From Prochlorococcus marinus CUG1416 (GTDB lineage Bacteria > Cyanobacteriota > Cyanobacteriia > PCC-6307 > Cyanobiaceae): a DNA stretch of 64,000 nucleotides. Each line of letters begins with the position of its first letter. The first letter of the stretch is position 1. Positions 32,204-41,316 of this stretch are shown in pieces. The notes under the pieces are model-generated. The model saw only the letters and a list, made by a program, of their open reading frames with translations, did no database searches and was not told the origin of the DNA. The stretch spans positions 372,001 to 436,000 of the forward strand of contig NZ_JAAORM010000005.1 in assembly GCF_017695965.1 (NCBI RefSeq). Direction: 5' to 3'. The translations under genes and the position numbers were made by a program.

Positions 32204-32410
32204 ATGAGGGATAAAGAAATTGAAAATTTAATTAAAGAAAATCTTAAAGATACAGCATTGCGTATTTATGAATTAGAGAATGAAGATAGAAAAAGTTTAT
32301 TAGCAGAATATAGAGAATGGATTATGAATGATTTAAATTCTAAAGAAGTAATGATGTTACCTTATGAAGCCTATACTGATAAATTAGATTTTAATTTCTT
32401 AGATGATTAA
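32204..32410 (+). CDS. Small acidic protein of unknown function
   Basis: I do not recognise this 68-residue product. It is mostly helical by composition, acidic (ending DKLDFNFLDD), and has no signal peptide or membrane segment. It begins one base after the resolvase-like gene, so the two are probably translated from one mRNA and may work together. The last four bases overlap the end of the opposing beta-lactamase-like gene. Tight packing on both sides and the ATG start support a real gene, though no family is evident. Confidence 0.6.
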   Translation: MRDKEIENLIKENLKDTALRIYELENEDRKSLLAEYREWIMNDLNSKEVMMLPYEAYTDKLDFNFLDD

Positions 32411-33321
32411 CTGTAGTCCTCAATAGTATATTTCTTATTAAATTCATATACTTCTTTTGCTATTAATGGTAAGAAGGAAGTATCTTTGGAATATTTTTCT
32501 CCATTACAAAAAACGACTAATAAAGTTTGTAGAGATTGACTATTAATCCACCAAGCAGAATCATGTCTAACTTCAGACATTAAGCCTGCTTTACTCCATA
32601 AATTAATGCTTTCTGGTAATCCTGCACCTAAAAAGCCATCTATTTGATTAATAGAATCGTTTTTAAGAACAACTTTATTTAAATTTCTTTTTAAAAAACT
32701 TCTTAAATTTAAGTCATTTTTTTGATAATCAATATGAATCATAATTTCCTCCAAAACCCTTGCAGCTGAATCAGTAGTCATTGCATTCCTATTTTTATTT
32801 TCATATCCATAAAATTCTTTTTCACGACCAAATGGTACATCATCCCAGGTCTTCTGACAGCAATTTATACCAATCAGTTCCTCCCAATTTAAATCATGCA
32901 GCCAATCGTTTATTATCCCTCGTTGATATTTCCAAATTTTCCATAATTCTCCCTCAATACATGGTCCACTTGTGGTTCCAGTAAGTAAATCAATTAAAAA
33001 GCTTGTAGCATTATTACTCGAGAAAGATAACATTTTCCTCACAGCATCAATTATCTCATCTGATAATAATAAACTTCCTTTTTTAAGCCAATGATATGCA
33101 GCAAGAGCATAAACTAATTTGACTACGCTGGCAGGATAAAACATTTTCTTATTATTAATCCCTGATCCAAAACCTTTAAATACGACCTTATTTTCACTTT
33201 TGTAATTAATCCAAGTTATGGCAATATCTTCTCTTGAAAAATATTTATTATGAGTGCATACTCTCCCTAAAATTTCATTTAAGGCTAGACCCATCTCTTT
33301 ATTTAAATAGTAGAAGGACAT
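32407..33321 (-). CDS. Class-A-beta-lactamase-like serine hydrolase
   Basis: The 304-residue protein has the fold signatures of the beta-lactamase/penicillin-binding clan: SVVK (S65 to K68) as the SxxK motif in YPASVVKLVYA, SNN (102-104) as the SxN motif, and a KAG triad in WSKAGLMSEVRHDSAWW. These suggest a covalent serine hydrolase acting on a peptidoglycan-like or amide substrate. No clear signal peptide is present, which is odd for a periplasmic enzyme. The substrate is unknown and antibiotic resistance should not be assumed. Its start codon lies three bases from the divergent NlpC/P60 gene, another cell-wall-type hydrolase. Confidence 0.78.
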   Translation of the reverse strand: MSFYYLNKEMGLALNEILGRVCTHNKYFSREDIAITWINYKSENKVVFKGFGSGINNKKMFYPASVVKLVYALAAYHWLKKGSLLLSDEIIDAVRKMLSFSSNNATSFLIDLLTGTTSGPCIEGELWKIWKYQRGIINDWLHDLNWEELIGINCCQKTWDDVPFGREKEFYGYENKNRNAMTTDSAARVLEEIMIHIDYQKNDLNLRSFLKRNLNKVVLKNDSINQIDGFLGAGLPESINLWSKAGLMSEVRHDSAWWINSQSLQTLLVVFCNGEKYSKDTSFLPLIAKEVYEFNKKYTIEDYS

Positions 33322-33324
33322 TTT

Positions 33325-34083
33325 ATGGAAAATTATAAAGACCCTACCTCACTATTTAAACAAACTAATTTTTCAAAGACTATTTGGTGGAAATTAAAAG
33401 TTAACATTTCTGGATATCAAAATGAAACAGAAAATAAATTAGTAACTGAAATTTGTAAAAATAGAATTTTTAAGCTGCTTTATCCAAATATTCATCAAGA
33501 AAACAAAAAAATATCAAGGATCCTAGTTCAACTATATGAAGATGGTTACGTCTGTTGGATAAATTTAGATGGATTAATTATTGAGAAATGCGAATTAAGA
33601 AAATCTGAGAATATAAACCATGAATACTCCTTTATAAAACAAAAAGTTCCCTTAATTCTAAAATGGATCCAAGATCAATCTAAGTTAACTAATGAATATC
33701 TTTGGGGAGGTACATTAGGACCAAATTTTGATTGTTCCGGCTTAATTCAGACTGCTTTTTTCACGCATCATATTCATATACCTAGAGACTCTTATCAAAT
33801 AAAAAGTTTTTGTAAACACCTTTTTTATTTCAAAGAATTTAACAGAAAACTTCAACCAGGAGACCTCTTGTTCTTCGGAACCAAGAAAAAATGTGATCAC
33901 GTTGGAATCTACAAAGGAGATGGATTATATTATCACAGCTCTGGGAAAGAGTTTGGAAGAAATGGAATAGGATTAGATGCCATAAAAGATACAAATGATC
34001 CAATTTCATTACATTATCAATCCAAACTAATATCAGCAGGAAGAGTAGTAAGAAGATATAGATGGGATAGAACTATTAGATAG
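33325..34083 (+). CDS. NlpC/P60 family cysteine peptidase
   Basis: The 252-residue product ends in an NlpC/P60 domain (about 107-240). Catalytic Cys137 lies in FDCSGLIQTAF, His192 in CDHVGIYKG and His204 in YYHSS, the usual triad-like order. Residues about 25-95 look like an SH3-type N-terminal module with YEDGYVCWINLDGL. Such enzymes cut D-glutamyl-diaminopimelate bonds in cell-wall peptides; cyanobacterial relatives with this layout act as amidases. No obvious signal peptide is seen. AGAAGGA lies six bases before the ATG, within the opposing gene's coding region. Its divergent partner is a beta-lactamase-like protein, which suggests a shared role in peptidoglycan turnover or recycling. Confidence 0.85.
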   Translation: MENYKDPTSLFKQTNFSKTIWWKLKVNISGYQNETENKLVTEICKNRIFKLLYPNIHQENKKISRILVQLYEDGYVCWINLDGLIIEKCELRKSENINHEYSFIKQKVPLILKWIQDQSKLTNEYLWGGTLGPNFDCSGLIQTAFFTHHIHIPRDSYQIKSFCKHLFYFKEFNRKLQPGDLLFFGTKKKCDHVGIYKGDGLYYHSSGKEFGRNGIGLDAIKDTNDPISLHYQSKLISAGRVVRRYRWDRTIR

Positions 34084-34139
34084 CAGTCTGTTTATCAAAT
34101 TAAAATATTAAATATAATAGCTTCTTTTAAATTTTCAAA

Positions 34140-34730
34140 TTAACCAGTAGTCCAAATATTTTGAATTAATTGCATGATGTTGTTTAAATGCAGTGTTCCT
34201 ACAAGAAGCCATGCAAAAACTGCACCACCGCAACCGCCTAGCCAAAATCCACTTGTAAAGTCAGCCCACCCTGCTCTAGTAAATAAATCTGCAGGAGGGT
34301 TATTAACAGTAGCATCAGGAGGTTGCACATTAGGTGCTTTACCTGGGGCGTTATAAAGAACTAAAAGTGCTGTCAAAATATGAACCGCGCCTATAGCAGC
34401 AAGTAATCCTGCGGTTAATGCGAAATCAGAATTTCTTAAAGGACCAGTCATAGTAAATGGACCATATAAGAGATAACCTAAAGCTGCTCCAGTTTCTAAA
34501 CCTCTAAAATTTGGAGAAATACCTTCTCTATAAAAAGGTAAATTATTTATAAAAACTTTGGTAAAATAACCACTATTAACTGGGGTAGCCAAATTCCCAA
34601 CAAACGGATCAGCAACAGTTTTAACAGCCCATTGTTCTGCGATACCAATATCTGTAGGCAGGACACTTTGATCTATATATTTTTCTGGAAATTTAGGATT
34701 GGCTCCTAATGGTGTTTGTGAATCGCTCAT
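34140..34730 (-). CDS. psaL: Photosystem I subunit XI (PsaL)
   Basis: PsaL binds chlorophyll and sits at the trimer interface of photosystem I in the thylakoid membrane. The 196-residue protein has a soluble N-terminal part with [39 protein letters not shown], then membrane segments at about 80-100, 105-125 and 160-185. The segment [16 protein letters not shown] is typical of the family. It is encoded 31 bases downstream of psaI on the same strand, the usual psaI-psaL pairing. Confidence 0.96.
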   Translation of the reverse strand: MSDSQTPLGANPKFPEKYIDQSVLPTDIGIAEQWAVKTVADPFVGNLATPVNSGYFTKVFINNLPFYREGISPNFRGLETGAALGYLLYGPFTMTGPLRNSDFALTAGLLAAIGAVHILTALLVLYNAPGKAPNVQPPDATVNNPPADLFTRAGWADFTSGFWLGGCGGAVFAWLLVGTLHLNNIMQLIQNIWTTG

Positions 34731-34761
34731 TTTAAAAAAAGGATAATGTGATAATTAATTT

Positions 34762-34875
34762 TTATTCAGTAGCCGTTATAAATCTGCCTATTAAAACAAT
34801 AAAAATAGCAGGTGCTACCAAGCCAATCATGGGGACAAAGACCGAAGGCAGAAGATTTGAAAATTCAGATGACAT
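34762..34875 (-). CDS. psaI: Photosystem I subunit VIII (PsaI)
   Basis: PsaI is a one-helix photosystem I subunit next to PsaL. The frame is open upstream, but the ATG at 34875 gives the expected 37-residue protein MSSEFSNLLPSVFVPMIG followed by a single membrane helix (about 11-33) and the tail RFITATE. The longer frame would add 37 lysine-rich residues unlike the family. Adjacent psaL supports the call. Confidence 0.93.
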   Translation of the reverse strand: MSSEFSNLLPSVFVPMIGLVAPAIFIVLIGRFITATE

Positions 34876-34967
34876 AATTCGTTTAACATCTTTAAACACT
34901 TTAGTATTTATCTGATAAATAGTGTTAATTTTATTACTGGATGATATAAAAATTATTAACTTTTTAC

Positions 34968-35351
34968 ATGTTAAATTTTTTCGCAATATTACTCATTATT
35001 TTTATTGTATTTTTACTATTAATTTTTAAAAAAAGACAGTTTAAAAATGCAATAAATTTTAAAAACTTATCTTCAAATAAACTTATAAATAATAATAAAA
35101 ATAATATATCTAAAAAGAATAGTTTTTCTTACAAGCGTGAAGATAACATATACTCAGCATTTGATAAAAAGGCTCTAAGAAATACAATGTTTAAACTTTT
35201 TCAAAGCCATAAAGAAGATAAATTAAAAGCTTTAAAAATTGCAGAGAAATTAGATGACAAATCAATATTGCCTATTCTTAGAAGAGGTTTAAAAGATACT
35301 TCTCCTGAAGTAGTTGAGATTTCAGCTAACTTAATAAGAAATTTTAAGTAA
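34968..35351 (+). CDS. Membrane-anchored HEAT-repeat-like protein
   Basis: The 127-residue product begins with a strongly hydrophobic anchor (about 2-21), then a basic low-complexity Asn/Lys-rich stretch (about 22-60). A C-terminal part (about 65-127) looks like two HEAT/PBS-lyase-type helical repeats, with KALKIAEKLDDKSILPILRRGLKDTSPEVVEISANLIRNF. HEAT-like proteins in cyanobacteria include phycobilin lyases, but the size and anchor here do not support a lyase function. It diverges from psaI by 92 bases and overlaps the 3' end of the opposing glycosyltransferase by eight bases. Function unknown. Confidence 0.65.
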   Translation: MLNFFAILLIIFIVFLLLIFKKRQFKNAINFKNLSSNKLINNNKNNISKKNSFSYKREDNIYSAFDKKALRNTMFKLFQSHKEDKLKALKIAEKLDDKSILPILRRGLKDTSPEVVEISANLIRNFK

Positions 35352-36318
35352 GAGTTGCATTTTTAGTTTTACCTTGAATTTCTCTAATTCTGTAAATTGG
35401 TCTATCTTGACTTTCATGATATGTTCTTATTAAAAGTTCACTTAATAATCCAAAGCTAAATAACTGAACCCCAGCAATTCCTAATATGAGTGCAAACATA
35501 AGCATAGGGCGATTTCCAATGTCATCTCCCAATATTTTTATAATTAACAAGTAAGAAGTCATTGAAAGACTTATAAAAATACTTATAATTCCAACAAAAC
35601 CAAATCCATACATAGGTCTAGTCAAAAATTTAGTCATAAACCAAACAGTTAATAAATCCATTAAAACTCTGAAAGTTCTATCAATTCCATATTTACTAGA
35701 TCCATATTTTCGACTTCTGTGATTAACCTTAATTTCTTTAATTCTAGCTCCTTCAATATTTGCTAAAACTGGTAAAAACCTATGAAGTTCACCATATAGT
35801 TTAATATCATCTATTATTTCTTTTTTAAAAGCTTTTAATGAACATCCATAATCATGCAACTTTAAACCTGTTACCTTAGCTATTAATTTATTTGCTATTT
35901 TTGATGGGATCTTCCTATTAAGCAATTTATCCTTTCGGTCAAACCTCCATCCACATATCAAATCGTAGCCTAAATTAATTTCAGCAATCAATTTAGGAAT
36001 ATCATTTGGATCATTTTGTAAGTCACCATCTAAAGTAAGGACAATATCACCCTTAGAATTATCAAAACCTGCAGCCATTGCTGCAGTTTGTCCATAATTT
36101 TTGCGAAGACAAATAACTGATAATTCTTTGATTTTTAGAGTTAGTTCTTCTAATACTCTTTGAGTATTGTCTTGAGAACCATCATTTACAACAATCAATT
36201 CAAAATTTAATTTATTAGTTGCCATTACACTTTTAACTTCATCCAATAAAAAAACAATACTCTCACTTTCATTGAAAACGGGAATAATAATAGAGATGAA
36301 TTGGTTTATTTTTGACAT
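35344..36318 (-). CDS. Polyprenyl-phosphate-type family 2 glycosyltransferase (GtrB/DPM1-like)
   Basis: The 324-residue protein has a GT2 catalytic domain (about 1-220) with ISIIIPVFNESESIVFLLDE, FELIVVNDGSQDNTQ, the DGDLQNDP metal-binding motif (about 97-104) and YGSSKYGIDRTFRVLMDLL. Two C-terminal membrane helices (about 232-258 and 270-292) follow. This is the layout of enzymes that make polyprenyl-phosphate-linked glucose, mannose or undecaprenyl-phosphate aminoarabinose. Such a product could feed GT39-like transferases such as the one at 8804-10357, though they are far apart. It lies between the psaI/psaL group and psaB. Confidence 0.85.
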   Translation of the reverse strand: MSKINQFISIIIPVFNESESIVFLLDEVKSVMATNKLNFELIVVNDGSQDNTQRVLEELTLKIKELSVICLRKNYGQTAAMAAGFDNSKGDIVLTLDGDLQNDPNDIPKLIAEINLGYDLICGWRFDRKDKLLNRKIPSKIANKLIAKVTGLKLHDYGCSLKAFKKEIIDDIKLYGELHRFLPVLANIEGARIKEIKVNHRSRKYGSSKYGIDRTFRVLMDLLTVWFMTKFLTRPMYGFGFVGIISIFISLSMTSYLLIIKILGDDIGNRPMLMFALILGIAGVQLFSFGLLSELLIRTYHESQDRPIYRIREIQGKTKNATLT

Positions 36319-36372
36319 ATTTATTTGATAATAATTCTATAATTTTAACTTAATTTAGAAAAAGAAAATAAA

Positions 36373-36402
36373 CAAAAAAAAATCACCACAAATGTGGTGA
36401 TT
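36373..36402 (-). terminator. Rho-independent terminator after psaB
   Basis: A perfect 9-bp stem (aatcaccac / gtggtgatt, 36381-36389 and 36394-36402) with a 4-base loop is followed on the minus strand by eight T residues. It lies 20 bases past the psaB stop and should end the psaA-psaB transcript. It is one of only two convincing intrinsic terminators in the window. Confidence 0.88.
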
Positions 36403-36421
36403 TGTATTATTTAAAGAGATT

Positions 36422-38650
36422 TTAACCAAACTTACCTGAAGTTGATGCAATTACAAATGCACCAAATGTAAGTATGTTTCCAATCGTGAAATGAGCTAAG
36501 CCTACTAATCTTGCCTGAACAATTGATAGAGCAACTGGCTTATCTCTCCATCCAACAAGGTTTGCTATCGGTGTGCGCTGATGAGCCCAAACTAATGTTT
36601 CAATTAATTCTTGCCAATAACCACGCCATGAGATCAAGAACATAAATCCTGTAGCCCAAACTAGGTGGCCGAATAGGAACATCCAGGCCCAAGGAGATAA
36701 TGAATTAACTCCAAATGGATTATATCCATTAATTAACTGTGAGGAATTGAGCCATAGATAATCTCTAAACCAACCCATTAAGTAGGTCCCTGATTCATTA
36801 AATTGAGCCACATTACCTTGCCAAATTGTTAGGTGCTTCCAATGCCAGTAGAAAGTGACCCATGCCATGAGATTTAATGCCCAGAACATTGCTAGGTACA
36901 TAGCATCCCATGAAGAGCTATCACAAGTACCTCCTCTTCCAGGACCATCGCAAGGGAAAGCATATCCTAAATCCTTTTTATCAGGAATTAATTTTGTACC
37001 TCTAGCATCTAATGCTCCTTTAATGAGTATTAGTGCTGTTGTATGTAGTCCGAGTGCAATAGCGTGATGAACTAAGAAATCAGCTGGACCAATTGGTAAG
37101 AAAGAACTTAAAGCATCTTGTCTATTAATTAGATCCATCCAATAGTGATTTCCTGGCATAGAGTTTGCTGCTATTGTTGCAGAACTCGTAGGATCAGATA
37201 ATAAAGCATCGAAGCCATACATCATTTTACCTTGAGCAGCTTGAACAAACTGAGCAAAAACAGGTTCAATTAGAATTTGTTTTTCTGGATTTCCAAAAGC
37301 TACAACTACATCGTTATGAACATAAATTCCAAGAGTATGGAATCCTAGCAACATTGTTACCCAACTTAAGTGACTTATTAGTGCTTCTTTGGTTCCTAAA
37401 ACCCTAGCTAAAACATTATCTTTGTTTAATTCTGGATCATAATCACGTACAAAGAAAATAGCTCCATGAGCAAAAGCTCCAACCATTAAGAACATAGCTA
37501 TGTATTGATGGTGAGTATATAGAGCTGACTGTGTAGTGTAATCTCTCGCAATAAAAGCATATGAAGGAAGAGCTCCCATATGTTGAGCAACTAGAGAAGT
37601 GGCAACACCAAGAGATGCTAAAGCTAAACCTAATTGAAAGTGTAGGGAGTTATTTACTGTCTCATAAATTCCATCATGACTAATTCCAAAACTACCTTTA
37701 TGAGGGTCATTTGGGTGTCTAGTATTATGAGCTTCAGTAATTTCTTTGAGGCTGTGTCCTATTCCAAAAGTATTTCTATACATATGGCCTGCAATTACAA
37801 AAACACAACCAATTGCAATATGGTGATGTGCAATATCAGTAAGCCATAAAGCTTCGCTTTGAGGATGTAGTCCTCCTAAGAAAGTAAAGATTGCGGTTCC
37901 AGCACCTTCTGAAGTTCCAAATACTTGATTTAAAGAATCAGGATTTTGGGCATATGCTCCCCAATTAAGTGTAAAGAAAGGAGCCAAGCCTGCAGGATGA
38001 GGAAGAACTGTTAACCAATTATCCCAACCAACATGCTGTCCTCTTGATTCAGGAATAGCTACATGAACTAAATGTCCTGTCCAAGCAATACTACTAAAAC
38101 CAAATAAAACAGATAAATGATGGTTTAACTGGGCCTCAGCGTTTTTAAACCAAGCAAGTGTAGGTCTGAATTTAGGTTGTAAATGTAACCAACCAGCAAA
38201 TAAAACCCAACAAGCTAAAATGCTCATAAAGATTGAAGCTTGGAAAAGTTGCTCGTTAGTTCTCATACCTATTGTGTACCACCAATGGTAAAGGCCTGAG
38301 TAAGCTATGTTAACTGGGCCATTAGCTCCAGCTTGTGTCATTGCTTCAGTTATTCCTGCTCCAAAATGAGGATCCCAAATTGCATGGGCAATTGGACGGA
38401 CATGAGTTGGATCAAGTACAAATTGCTCAAAGTTACCCTGCCAAGCTACATGGAATAGGTTACCAGCTACCCAAAGGGCAATAATTGCCAGATGACCAAA
38501 ATGTGTTGAGAAAAGCTTTTGATAAAGCTTTTCTTCGGTCATTCCATCATGACTCTCAAAGTCATGAGCTGTTGCTATTCCGTACCATATTCGGCGGGTT
38601 GTAGGGTCCTGAGCTAGACCCTGGTTAAATGATGGAAATTTTGTTGCCAT
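36422..38650 (-). CDS. psaB: Photosystem I P700 apoprotein A2 (PsaB)
   Basis: PsaB forms the photosystem I reaction-centre heterodimer with PsaA, binding P700, most antenna chlorophylls and the FX iron-sulfur cluster. The 742-residue protein has eleven expected membrane helices and many chlorophyll-ligand histidines, such as [14 protein letters not shown] and [16 protein letters not shown]. The FX-binding loop [15 protein letters not shown] (about 556-570) contributes two cysteines. It lies 28 bases downstream of psaA on the same strand, and a strong terminator follows. Confidence 0.98.
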   Translation of the reverse strand: MATKFPSFNQGLAQDPTTRRIWYGIATAHDFESHDGMTEEKLYQKLFSTHFGHLAIIALWVAGNLFHVAWQGNFEQFVLDPTHVRPIAHAIWDPHFGAGITEAMTQAGANGPVNIAYSGLYHWWYTIGMRTNEQLFQASIFMSILACWVLFAGWLHLQPKFRPTLAWFKNAEAQLNHHLSVLFGFSSIAWTGHLVHVAIPESRGQHVGWDNWLTVLPHPAGLAPFFTLNWGAYAQNPDSLNQVFGTSEGAGTAIFTFLGGLHPQSEALWLTDIAHHHIAIGCVFVIAGHMYRNTFGIGHSLKEITEAHNTRHPNDPHKGSFGISHDGIYETVNNSLHFQLGLALASLGVATSLVAQHMGALPSYAFIARDYTTQSALYTHHQYIAMFLMVGAFAHGAIFFVRDYDPELNKDNVLARVLGTKEALISHLSWVTMLLGFHTLGIYVHNDVVVAFGNPEKQILIEPVFAQFVQAAQGKMMYGFDALLSDPTSSATIAANSMPGNHYWMDLINRQDALSSFLPIGPADFLVHHAIALGLHTTALILIKGALDARGTKLIPDKKDLGYAFPCDGPGRGGTCDSSSWDAMYLAMFWALNLMAWVTFYWHWKHLTIWQGNVAQFNESGTYLMGWFRDYLWLNSSQLINGYNPFGVNSLSPWAWMFLFGHLVWATGFMFLISWRGYWQELIETLVWAHQRTPIANLVGWRDKPVALSIVQARLVGLAHFTIGNILTFGAFVIASTSGKFG

Positions 38651-38678
38651 TGAATTAAAAAGGTGAAGTTCAGGTTAT

Positions 38679-40982
38679 TTAGCCTAAGCCAAATAGTCGT
38701 GCATGGAAGAAAGCCCAAGTAGTTGCTATACCTCCGAGAAGGAAGTGAGCTACACCAACAGCTCTACCTTGAGTAATTGAAAGAGCTCTTGGTTGTATTG
38801 TTGGGGCAACTTTAAGCTTGTTATGAGCCCATACTATTGATTCAAATAATTCTTGCCAATAACCTCTTCCACTGAATAAGAACATTAAGCTAAATGCCCA
38901 TATGAAGTGTGCTGCTAAGAACATCAATCCATACATGCTAATAGCTTCACCATAACTAGTAAGTACCTGAGATGATTGAGCCCATAGGAAATCTCTTAAC
39001 CAGCCATTAATAGTAATAGCACTTTGAGAGAAGTTTCCTCCTGTTAGTCCCCAAACATCGCTTTGCATTTTCCAAGAGAAGTGGAATATAACTATTGATA
39101 TGCAGTTATACATCCAGAAAAGAGCTAAGAATACATGATCCCAAGATGAGACTTGACATGTACCACCTCTTCCAGGTCCATCACAAGGAAATCTAAATCC
39201 AAGCGAAGCCTTATCAGGGATGAGTCTTGAACTTCTTGCGTAAAGTACTCCTTTAAGTAGTATTAAAACGGTTACATGTATTTGGAAAGCATGAATATGA
39301 TGGATCATCAAATCAGCAGTGCCAAGTTGAATTGGAGCTATTGCTACTTTTCCACCTACTTCAACTAAACTTCCGTTGAAAACTTCACTTAAAGCTTTTT
39401 GAGGTAGTCCCTCAGGAGTACCAGCTAAGATTGAAGTTCCTACAGCAGAAGCTTGAATACTTTGAATCCATTGAGCAAATATTGGTTGAAGTTGAATTGC
39501 AGTATCACTAAACATATCCTGAGGTCTACCTAAAGCTCTCATAGTATCGTTATGAATATAAAGTCCAAAACTATGGAAACCTAGCCACATACAAACCCAG
39601 TTAAGATGACTGATTAAGGCATCTCTAGCTTTTAAAATTCTATCTAAAACGTTATCAATATGTTTTGCTGGATCATAATCTCTAACCATCGCTATGCCAG
39701 CATGCGCTCCAGCTCCAACTATAAATAAAGCTCCTATCCACATATGATGTGTGAATAAACCTAGGACTGTCATATAATCAGTCGCTATATAAGGATATGG
39801 AGGCATCGCATACATATGATGAGAAATCAAGATGCTAAGAGAACCTAGAGCTGCAAGGTTTACAGATAGCTGTGCATGTCTACTTTCAGCCATAAACTCA
39901 AAAAGACCTTGATGACCTTTTGGTGCCGGGAATAATATTGGATCTCCTTGATGAGCTTCTAATATCTCTTTCATACTTGAACCAATTCCATAGTTAGTTC
40001 TATATAAATGACCTCCAATTATCGCAATTACACCAAAAGCTAAATGATGATGTGCAATATCAGTCATCCACAAACTTCCAGTAACAGGGTTCAAACCACC
40101 TTTGAAAGTTAAGAAATCTGAGAAAGCGAACCAATTAAGACTAAAGAAATTACCAACTCCACTAGCTAAACCAGGAAAAATCTGACCAATTATTTGTGGA
40201 TCACAAAGCTGGTGAGGCATTGGCATATCAGCAATAGTTGCTATCTCTTTACCATTAATGACTAGAGGAGATCCAGCGTCAATCGCATCAAGCAATGCGG
40301 CTGTTGGGGCGCCAATATGAATACAATGACCTGCCCAAGCTAATGATCCAAGCCCAACCAAACCTGCAATATGATGATTAAGCATTGACTCAACATTTTG
40401 GAACCATTCCATTTTTGGTGCCGCCTTATGATAATGATAGATTCCTCCATGAAGCATAAGAGCAGCCATTATTACTGCACCAATAGCTAGAGCCATTAAC
40501 TCACTTTCGTTAGTAATACCCCAAGCTCTCCACATATGGAAAATTCCAGAGCTTATTTGGATCCCGTTGTAGTCCGCACCAAGATTACCGTTAAGCATTT
40601 CTTGGCCAACAACTGCCCAAACTTGCTGAGCGCCTGGTTTAACATGAGTTGGATCAGCTAACCAGCCTGTGTAATTTGAAAATCTTGCTCCATGGAAAAA
40701 AGAAGCACTCATCCATATAAAAATGATTGCAAGATGTCCAAAGTGAGCTGAAAAGATTTTTCTTGTTGCTTCTTCAGCATCGCCTGTATGCACATCAAAA
40801 TCATGTGCATCTGCATGTAAATTCCAGATCCAAGTTGTGGTTTTTGGACCCTTAGATAATTTAGTTGACCAGAAACCTGGCTTATCTAATTTGGCAAAAT
40901 CAATAGGTCTTGGGTCAGCCTTTACAGGATCTTCCAAAACTTTCTTGTTTTTTTCTCCACTTTCTGGTGGGCTGATGGTCAT
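38679..40982 (-). CDS. psaA: Photosystem I P700 apoprotein A1 (PsaA)
   Basis: PsaA is the larger reaction-centre subunit of photosystem I. The 767-residue product carries [44 protein letters not shown] and the FX loop [19 protein letters not shown] (about 591-609), which pairs with that of PsaB. The hydrophilic N terminus (about 1-70) is stromal. The start is an ATG at 40982. The 334-base upstream region is shared with the divergent cobJ and should hold the light-regulated promoter. Confidence 0.98.
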   Translation of the reverse strand: MTISPPESGEKNKKVLEDPVKADPRPIDFAKLDKPGFWSTKLSKGPKTTTWIWNLHADAHDFDVHTGDAEEATRKIFSAHFGHLAIIFIWMSASFFHGARFSNYTGWLADPTHVKPGAQQVWAVVGQEMLNGNLGADYNGIQISSGIFHMWRAWGITNESELMALAIGAVIMAALMLHGGIYHYHKAAPKMEWFQNVESMLNHHIAGLVGLGSLAWAGHCIHIGAPTAALLDAIDAGSPLVINGKEIATIADMPMPHQLCDPQIIGQIFPGLASGVGNFFSLNWFAFSDFLTFKGGLNPVTGSLWMTDIAHHHLAFGVIAIIGGHLYRTNYGIGSSMKEILEAHQGDPILFPAPKGHQGLFEFMAESRHAQLSVNLAALGSLSILISHHMYAMPPYPYIATDYMTVLGLFTHHMWIGALFIVGAGAHAGIAMVRDYDPAKHIDNVLDRILKARDALISHLNWVCMWLGFHSFGLYIHNDTMRALGRPQDMFSDTAIQLQPIFAQWIQSIQASAVGTSILAGTPEGLPQKALSEVFNGSLVEVGGKVAIAPIQLGTADLMIHHIHAFQIHVTVLILLKGVLYARSSRLIPDKASLGFRFPCDGPGRGGTCQVSSWDHVFLALFWMYNCISIVIFHFSWKMQSDVWGLTGGNFSQSAITINGWLRDFLWAQSSQVLTSYGEAISMYGLMFLAAHFIWAFSLMFLFSGRGYWQELFESIVWAHNKLKVAPTIQPRALSITQGRAVGVAHFLLGGIATTWAFFHARLFGLG

Positions 40983-41316
40983 CTAGCACCTCGAAAATAA
41001 TTGACATTAAAGCCGATAGATTGATTCTTGCACTTATTTTTAATAATAAGGTTCAAGAAAACGAAATCATTCGGAACTTTAGATATTCGTTTCAAAAATA
41101 ATAAGCCAAAGATCTTTCGTTATGCATTAACGTAACAAATGTTCTAATGATTGTTACTATATGAATATTTTGTTAAATTCTTTTCTATGAGTGAAATATG
41201 AGTATTGCTACTCAGATTTTATATAAATTTCTTAATTTTTTTTTTATATTTCTCATAAAATTTTTCAAATACATTGACAGTATATAATTGCAACATAACA
41301 AACAATAATTTCTGAT
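40983..41316. promoter_or_regulatory. Divergent psaA / cobJ control region (334 bases, no gene)
   Basis: No coding frame is supported here. A dyad CGTTA-tgcat-TAACG lies at 41118-41132, followed by gtaac and, further on, tgttac at 41152-41157. These TTAC-like pieces recall the RpaB/HLR1 sites of psa promoters but do not match the full two-repeat consensus. Toward cobJ, a TATAAT is at 41283-41288, 28 bases before the TTG start, in a T/A-rich tract. Confidence 0.5.
41283..41288 (+). promoter_or_regulatory. Possible -10 box of cobJ
   Basis: TATAAT would start transcription near 41295, leaving a leader of about 22 bases before the TTG at 41317. The -35 region is not distinct. Confidence 0.4.

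Noticed and set aside
32407-33321. Antibiotic resistance beta-lactamase
   Set aside because: The clan motifs are present, but there is no signal peptide or mobile context, and many housekeeping hydrolases share these motifs.
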